A DNA stretch of 64,000 nucleotides from Deltaproteobacteria bacterium (GTDB taxonomy: Bacteria > Desulfobacterota > Syntrophia > Syntrophales > UBA2210). Shown piece by piece: positions 60,093-64,000 of the stretch; the first letter of the stretch is position 1; the number at the start of each line of letters is the position of its first letter. The DNA lies in NCBI GenBank assembly GCA_016935935.1, contig JAFGPZ010000038.1, positions 1-64,000 of the forward strand, given 5' to 3'. The translations under genes were made by a program, and so were the position numbers. The notes below the pieces were generated by a model, which ran no database searches, was not told the DNA's origin, and worked only from the letters and a program-made list of their open reading frames with translations.

Positions 60093-61291
60093 GTAATCTC
60101 TTCTCCAACCAGGCTGCTGAATGTTAATTTTACGTCGGCTACCTGTTCGTTTCCTTCGAGATAATCAAGCCGGATTTCATCCACGGCGAACCGGGACAAT
60201 ACAAGAAAGCTCACCAGCAGTTTATCGAGATCCGCGGGGGCGGCCGCTTTTCCTATGGCAGAATCTATAACTATGCTTTCACTGGAGGGAGCCAGGGTAA
60301 TTTCTCTGCAGACCTTAGTCCCGTCGGGAAACTGAAATAGGATGTATTTTCCTATGATGTCGTCTGCGTTCCAGTATGTTGTATATTCAATGTCGCTGAT
60401 GTCGAAAACGGAGGCGTCGGCTCCAAAGGCCGATGTTATCTGAATGTCCGGAGACCAGGTGGGAACCCAGAAATCACCGTATCTTCCCTGGTGGGCGTCA
60501 AAGAAATTGAGCAAACTCCAGATTGAGGCCCTGCCGTTCTCCTGCAGTGATAACTCATGTCGTAAAACAGCCTCGTCGTAGGATGTCCAGGATTTCCCGA
60601 TTCCCAAAAACTGACGCAGTTCGTAGGGGTGCGTAAACCCGAGCTTCAACGCTTTGTAGGGCACGAACAGGAACAGATCCTTGCCCTGGTACGTGTCCGC
60701 TCCGGATGCAGGCAAGGAATATGAAAACGACCGTGCCGACTCGAATTGCTCCGATGCCGTGAATGACAGTTCCTGTTCCGTATGCAGATTAAAATCGATT
60801 GACTGGCTGTCGTCTATGGTGAAATCATAATGCGGGATGACGTATTGTCTCGAAGCCCAGGTATTTGCAAGATTGTCTTCCAGCGTTATCTGCGTGTCGG
60901 AGTCTACGGAAGCTATTGTCCCGACCTCATAAGAGGTGTAATCAGAGGGATCCAGTATGATCAGATTCCGGTCCGCGTAAAAATGCCTGTAAGATGTCTT
61001 GGCCACTGTCAACACTTTCTGCCCCGATGCCGCCTGGGCTGTCAGTTGCGTTTTGTCCGGCCACAGGGGTATGCCCCAGGAATCACTCAGATGCCTGTAG
61101 AGATTTCTTTTCACCCAGTTAAATTCTGAAATACTGGTCAGCCAGAATGTATTGTCCAATGTGACACGGGGCCAGGTATAGAGTGCTGACCTCTTCTCCC
61201 CGCCTTTAACTCCGGCCTGTATTGAAGTCTTCCAGACGTGGGAAAGGGACTGTTTTTTCCTGGGCGGAATCGTTAAGTCTATATCGGCCAT
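60089..61291 (-). CDS. Distal tail protein (Dit/DUF2460-like), 400 residues
   Basis: Start at 61291 (GGAGGG upstream, ATG sharing one base with the tape-measure stop, TAATG). A longer in-frame extension to 61840 overlaps the tape-measure gene and is a shadow. The product begins MADIDLTIPPRKKQSL, has a central DSQSIDFNLHTEQELSF and SFSYSLPAS, and RYGDFWVPTWSPDI near residue 265, a phrase typical of proteins between tape measure and DUF2163 in this type of module. It probably forms the ring at the distal tail tube. Confidence 0.75.
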   Translation of the reverse strand: MADIDLTIPPRKKQSLSHVWKTSIQAGVKGGEKRSALYTWPRVTLDNTFWLTSISEFNWVKRNLYRHLSDSWGIPLWPDKTQLTAQAASGQKVLTVAKTSYRHFYADRNLIILDPSDYTSYEVGTIASVDSDTQITLEDNLANTWASRQYVIPHYDFTIDDSQSIDFNLHTEQELSFTASEQFESARSFSYSLPASGADTYQGKDLFLFVPYKALKLGFTHPYELRQFLGIGKSWTSYDEAVLRHELSLQENGRASIWSLLNFFDAHQGRYGDFWVPTWSPDIQITSAFGADASVFDISDIEYTTYWNADDIIGKYILFQFPDGTKVCREITLAPSSESIVIDSAIGKAAAPADLDKLLVSFLVLSRFAVDEIRLDYLEGNEQVADVKLTFSSLVGEEIT

Positions 61292-63273
61292 TATCTCAGC
61301 ACCCTCCTCACTGAAGATGCCTTGCTTGAGATTACGTTTATGATTGCGTCCTGCCCTCTGCTTGACGCCAGATACTGGTCGATTACTGAGGGATCCGTTA
61401 TGTTGATCAGGTTTATCTCCTGTTTTTCCCTTTCTATAACAACCGGAACCGATCCTTTTTCCAGAGGGATATGCGCTTCCGGCACTCCCGAATAGTAAAT
61501 TCCCGGAGAAGTGCTGATTCCGCCCTGGTCGTATGACGGCGGTGTTGCGGCCGCTATCATGGCCACATTTAACATGGCCTGCCCGTACACCATTGCCGAA
61601 AGGGGTATCCCGAACATTCCGGTCTGGCCGAGCACTTTGGCCGCCGCCAGATTCGCCGCTATTATTGCCTCGCTGATTGCCAGGGCCTGATATATCCGGA
61701 ATGCCGCTATGCTCTGTTTCCCTCCCGCCTGAGAGATCTGCAGGAAGGTGTTTGCCACCTGGCCAGCCATGTCGGCGTACATCTGCTGAACGGCTATCGT
61801 CTCGCTGCGTTTGATTTCCTGAATTCTCTGGCTCGTCCACCGCGCAACATCCAACTGGTCCGCGCCTGCCTGCCGCCAGGCCTCCGCCATGGTGTTGACG
61901 TTCTCGATTTCCAACTCGTAGGTGGATTTTCCCAAGGCGGCATATTTGCGGGCGAATTCGGCGCGTTTGGCGATATTTTCCTCTTCTATCTCCTGAAGTC
62001 TGTTCAGTCTGTATTCCCGGGCCAGCAGATCTTCATCGCCGTTCATGGCCGCAGGTAATACCGATGTCGCCATCCCTAAAAGACGCTGCCCCGTTGTCTC
62101 AAAACCCAGCACAGCGGTTTCACCCGTTGCAGGTGCAGGCGTGGTTTTTACCGCCCGTGGGTTCTCCGGTTCCACCGGCCGCAGATAGCTTAGAATGCCT
62201 GCCTCGAATCCTTTTCCCGGAGGCTGGATCTGCGATTGGGGAGGTTTTTTCACAGACATCTTGTAGATATCGGACAATATGCCGTAGAGGGTGGCCAGCC
62301 TCCCCGTCGCATAGGTCAGGACTCCCAGCAGCACGCCCGCCTGAGGTCCGAAGAGTATTGTTCCCAGAAGACCCACGCCGGCAGCTCCTATGACGCCGTC
62401 AGGCAAGGCGTTATATATATCGACCATCTTTGTAATGGCGGACTTGATCTTCTCAATATATTCGGGGACTTTCTGCTTGATTATATCATCATTGTTTTTG
62501 ATCCATCGACCGAAGCGGTCGTTGATTTCTGAGAGCTGCTTTTTCAACTCATCGTAAACGCCAGCTTCCATGATAAGGTTGCGGAACTGGTACCACTTGT
62601 CGGAGATCATGGACATCATCCCGTCCCAGGTGGTGGCGAGCTTTTCCGTGGCGCCTCTGAACTGGCTGCCTGCCGCGTTCCAGGACTCCATCAGCTTTTT
62701 CCGTGTCTCTTCTGCAGAGTAACTGACGCCTGCCTGAAACCCCAGCATTGCCAGTATCCCGCGTTCGCGGAAGAGGTCCGCCGATGCCGCTCCGGCGGAG
62801 TACATGCGTATGACCTGCTCCGTCGTCTTGTCGATGCCCAGCCCGGCGGCTGCCGCCAGATCGCCGATCATGGGCATCCAGGTCTTGATCTCGTCTACGC
62901 CGCCTTTCATGACGCCGGAAAGCATCGTAGCCGAGCCCATAACCTTCTCAAACTCGAAGGGCACACGGCCGGCGTATATCTCCATTTCCTGAAAGAGCCG
63001 GTTTCCCTCTTCCACGCTTCCCAGGAGAACCTCAAGGCGGACACGGAAATTTTCCGACGTCTTTGCGGCTTCAAGAAAGGTGCCTCCCAGCTTGACGGCG
63101 CCATACAGAGACGCGGCGGCGGCCAAAACACCGCCCAGGGCCGCTGTCACACCCTTCCAGTGTGATGTAAGCGTCTGCGATGTCCTCTTCGATGCAAGCT
63201 GCACATTACGCATGGAGCGCTCGTATTTTGAGCTGTCGCCGTATATTTCGACCTTTGTTTTTTTAGTCGCCAT
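61291..63273 (-). CDS. Phage tail tape measure protein
   Basis: 660 residues. The order is: N-terminal coil (YERSMRNVQLASKRT), hydrophobic segment GVTAALGGVLAAAASLYG, the tape-measure core (GVMKGGVDEIKTWMPMIG, ATEKLATTWDGMMSMI), a second hydrophobic block near 290-330, then a coiled-coil and a last hydrophobic block near 520-580. The start shares a base with the preceding stop (TAATG). At roughly 1.5 angstrom per residue the length predicts a tail near 100 nm, a moderate siphovirus tail; this is a rule-of-thumb inference. Confidence 0.9.
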   Translation of the reverse strand: MATKKTKVEIYGDSSKYERSMRNVQLASKRTSQTLTSHWKGVTAALGGVLAAAASLYGAVKLGGTFLEAAKTSENFRVRLEVLLGSVEEGNRLFQEMEIYAGRVPFEFEKVMGSATMLSGVMKGGVDEIKTWMPMIGDLAAAAGLGIDKTTEQVIRMYSAGAASADLFRERGILAMLGFQAGVSYSAEETRKKLMESWNAAGSQFRGATEKLATTWDGMMSMISDKWYQFRNLIMEAGVYDELKKQLSEINDRFGRWIKNNDDIIKQKVPEYIEKIKSAITKMVDIYNALPDGVIGAAGVGLLGTILFGPQAGVLLGVLTYATGRLATLYGILSDIYKMSVKKPPQSQIQPPGKGFEAGILSYLRPVEPENPRAVKTTPAPATGETAVLGFETTGQRLLGMATSVLPAAMNGDEDLLAREYRLNRLQEIEEENIAKRAEFARKYAALGKSTYELEIENVNTMAEAWRQAGADQLDVARWTSQRIQEIKRSETIAVQQMYADMAGQVANTFLQISQAGGKQSIAAFRIYQALAISEAIIAANLAAAKVLGQTGMFGIPLSAMVYGQAMLNVAMIAAATPPSYDQGGISTSPGIYYSGVPEAHIPLEKGSVPVVIEREKQEINLINITDPSVIDQYLASSRGQDAIINVISSKASSVRRVLR

Positions 63274-63575
63274 TATCGCCTTCCCCTGCGGGGTATCCGC
63301 TGTTTCGGCAGGCTGTTCAGAAATTCCTGTCGCTCCCTGTCTCGCCCGGCGTCACGCTCAGCACGCTCCGTCATCTCACCAAAATAGTAGCCTTCCATCA
63401 CGCGGTGGTAGTGCAGTAATCTCTTGTCGAACCTGGACAGGTTTTTCCACTGGCCCGGAGTCATGCCGAAATCCTTCATCGTGGCTATGGACTGATAGAG
63501 GTCTGTAGTCTCCGGCCGGCCCTTCTTCTGCTTTTTCCGGATGGCTGACAGGACATCGTCGGTGAGCCCTGTCAA
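63273..63575 (-). CDS. Tail assembly chaperone, downstream (T-like) part, -1 frame
   Basis: 100 residues if read from the TTG at 63575; more likely translated as a -1 frameshift extension of the upstream gene, since its frame is open back through the slippery site at 63590-63584. The product is basic, with a typical chaperone middle (IATMKDFGMTPGQWKNLSRF, KRLLHYHRVMEGYY). It is the analogue of lambda gpT and precedes the tape measure, which it should coat before tail assembly. Confidence 0.75.
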   Translation of the reverse strand: MTGLTDDVLSAIRKKQKKGRPETTDLYQSIATMKDFGMTPGQWKNLSRFDKRLLHYHRVMEGYYFGEMTERAERDAGRDRERQEFLNSLPKQRIPRRGRR

Positions 63576-64000
63576 CTGCCGGGCAAAAAATCGGCCTCTT
63601 CCTCCTCGATCCGTGTGAGAGTCCGTACATCCTTATAAATCTGGTCGACGTGGGAACCCGTTATGCCGTTGGTCTGCAGGATCTCTTTCCGCTCTCCGAA
63701 AGTTTCAGCCTCTGATCCATCCTTTTTTGTCCATGTGATGTCGAGGGCGAAGATGCATATCTGCCAGACGAAATCGCTGGTATGCCTCTCCAAAGCGGCA
63801 ATGTATGTTTCATCTGTGGTATCGAAGACCTGCATCAGCCTGTCATGGATAAGGCCCATCGCCTTACCTTCTTTTGAGTCCTTCCTTACCAGCTCCTTTT
63901 TAACGGGAGGTTTGGGCGCCTTCCCGGAGAGTTCTTCCTCAAACTCTGCCACGCCTGTTGATTTTATGGGAAGCTCCAGCAGCTCCTCGACGCCGCCCTT
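63572..64000 (-). CDS. Tail assembly chaperone, upstream (G-like) part, truncated by the window edge
   Basis: The frame is open from 64000 to the stop at 63572; the true start is outside the window (an internal GTG at 63952 is possible but not needed). Visible is an acidic protein with GLIHDRLMQVFDTTDETYI and a C-terminus rich in Glu (RIEEEEADFLPG). It is followed by the T-like frame. The sequence T TTT TTG at 63590-63584, read in the gene's own frame, is a standard -1 slippery heptamer near its 3' end, as in lambda G/GT. Confidence 0.75.
   Translation of the reverse strand, partial: KGGVEELLELPIKSTGVAEFEEELSGKAPKPPVKKELVRKDSKEGKAMGLIHDRLMQVFDTTDETYIAALERHTSDFVWQICIFALDITWTKKDGSEAETFGERKEILQTNGITGSHVDQIYKDVRTLTRIEEEEADFLPGS
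63584..63590 (-). promoter_or_regulatory. Programmed -1 ribosomal frameshift site
   Basis: On the - strand T TTT TTG is in register with the G-like frame (codons TTT at 63589-63587 and TTG at 63586-63584). A -1 slip continues as FFARQLTG into the T-like frame with no stop. This X XXY YYZ layout and its place at the G/T junction match known tail chaperone frameshifts. Confidence 0.75.

Noticed and set aside
61292..61840. N-terminal extension of the distal tail protein frame (183 extra residues)
   Set aside because: It overlaps the tape-measure gene in another frame, has low-complexity Gly/Arg/Ser composition, and a proper ribosome site with TAATG coupling exists at 61291.
1..64000. CRISPR array
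   Set aside because: No set of regularly spaced identical repeats was seen; the recurring hairpins are scattered, palindromic and few.

Overview
The window looks like chromosomal DNA of a strict anaerobe, most likely a member of the Desulfobacterota (sulfate reducer or syntroph). The grounds are an aldehyde:ferredoxin oxidoreductase, many multi-cluster ferredoxins, a benzoyl-CoA-reductase/2-hydroxyacyl-CoA-dehydratase subunit pair, an ADP-forming acyl-CoA synthetase, a B12-dependent acyl-CoA mutase and a 4Fe-4S/FMN/FAD enoate-reductase-type enzyme. The taxonomic call is inference; there is no rRNA gene or other marker in the window.

Layout. (1) 1-8.8 kb, redox section: an old-yellow-enzyme-type reductase, an iron-sulfur flavoprotein, a small alpha/beta hydrolase, then ferredoxin plus aldehyde oxidoreductase on the + strand facing a ferredoxin plus FAD oxidoreductase on the - strand. 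(2) 8.8-10.3 kb: mostly non-coding, with one 51-residue gene and a decayed gene. (3) 10.3-23.9 kb, acyl-CoA section: a MaoC-like protein, a crotonase, an HMG-CoA-synthase-like/DUF35 fusion, a thiolase, a hydratase/3-hydroxyacyl-CoA dehydrogenase fusion, an acyl-CoA dehydrogenase, a BcrB/BcrC-like pair, and a second thiolase with its own DUF35 partner. (4) 24-28 kb: a stand-alone YcaO-TPR protein and the two subunits of an ADP-forming acyl-CoA synthetase. (5) 28.9-36.6 kb: a compact operon of AMP-forming acyl-CoA ligase, mutase large and small subunits, MeaB-type GTPase, HMG-CoA-lyase-like enzyme and short-chain dehydrogenase, closed by a long perfect palindrome. (6) 36.9-42 kb: two metallo-beta-lactamase-fold hydrolases, a large TPR/SEC-C protein and a small conserved protein. 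(7) 42-45.8 kb, - strand: a thiamine-diphosphate enzyme, a 133-residue protein, and a radical SAM protein fused to 8Fe and 2Fe-2S ferredoxin domains. (8) 46.5-52.1 kb: a crotonase, an MtnA-like isomerase, a cysteine hydrolase, a thiolase and a DUF362 protein.

At 52.32 kb the host DNA ends at the 3' half of a tRNA-Phe gene. From there to the right edge the DNA is a prophage or prophage remnant: a three-gene cassette of unknown function next to the attachment site (52.6-54.2 kb), then a siphovirus-type tail module read leftwards (54.5-64 kb) comprising tail-assembly chaperone with a -1 frameshift site, tape measure, distal tail proteins, NlpC/P60 peptidase and an apparently split tail hub.

How the genes may work together: sections 3-8 together hold acid activation (two different synthetases), carbon-skeleton rearrangement, dehydrogenation/hydration, and thiolytic or aldol-type cleavage to acetyl-CoA. 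The ligase-mutase-MeaB-lyase-SDR operon plus the nearby thiamine-diphosphate enzyme and thiolase recall the ketone-activation gene sets reported for acetone-degrading sulfate reducers, but key residues of the mutase differ from every subtype I know, so the substrate is open. Two pairs of near-identical promoters (3384/21975 and 9925/46291) tie distant operons together, suggesting coordinated expression. I found no transcription factor, transporter or transposase gene in the window.
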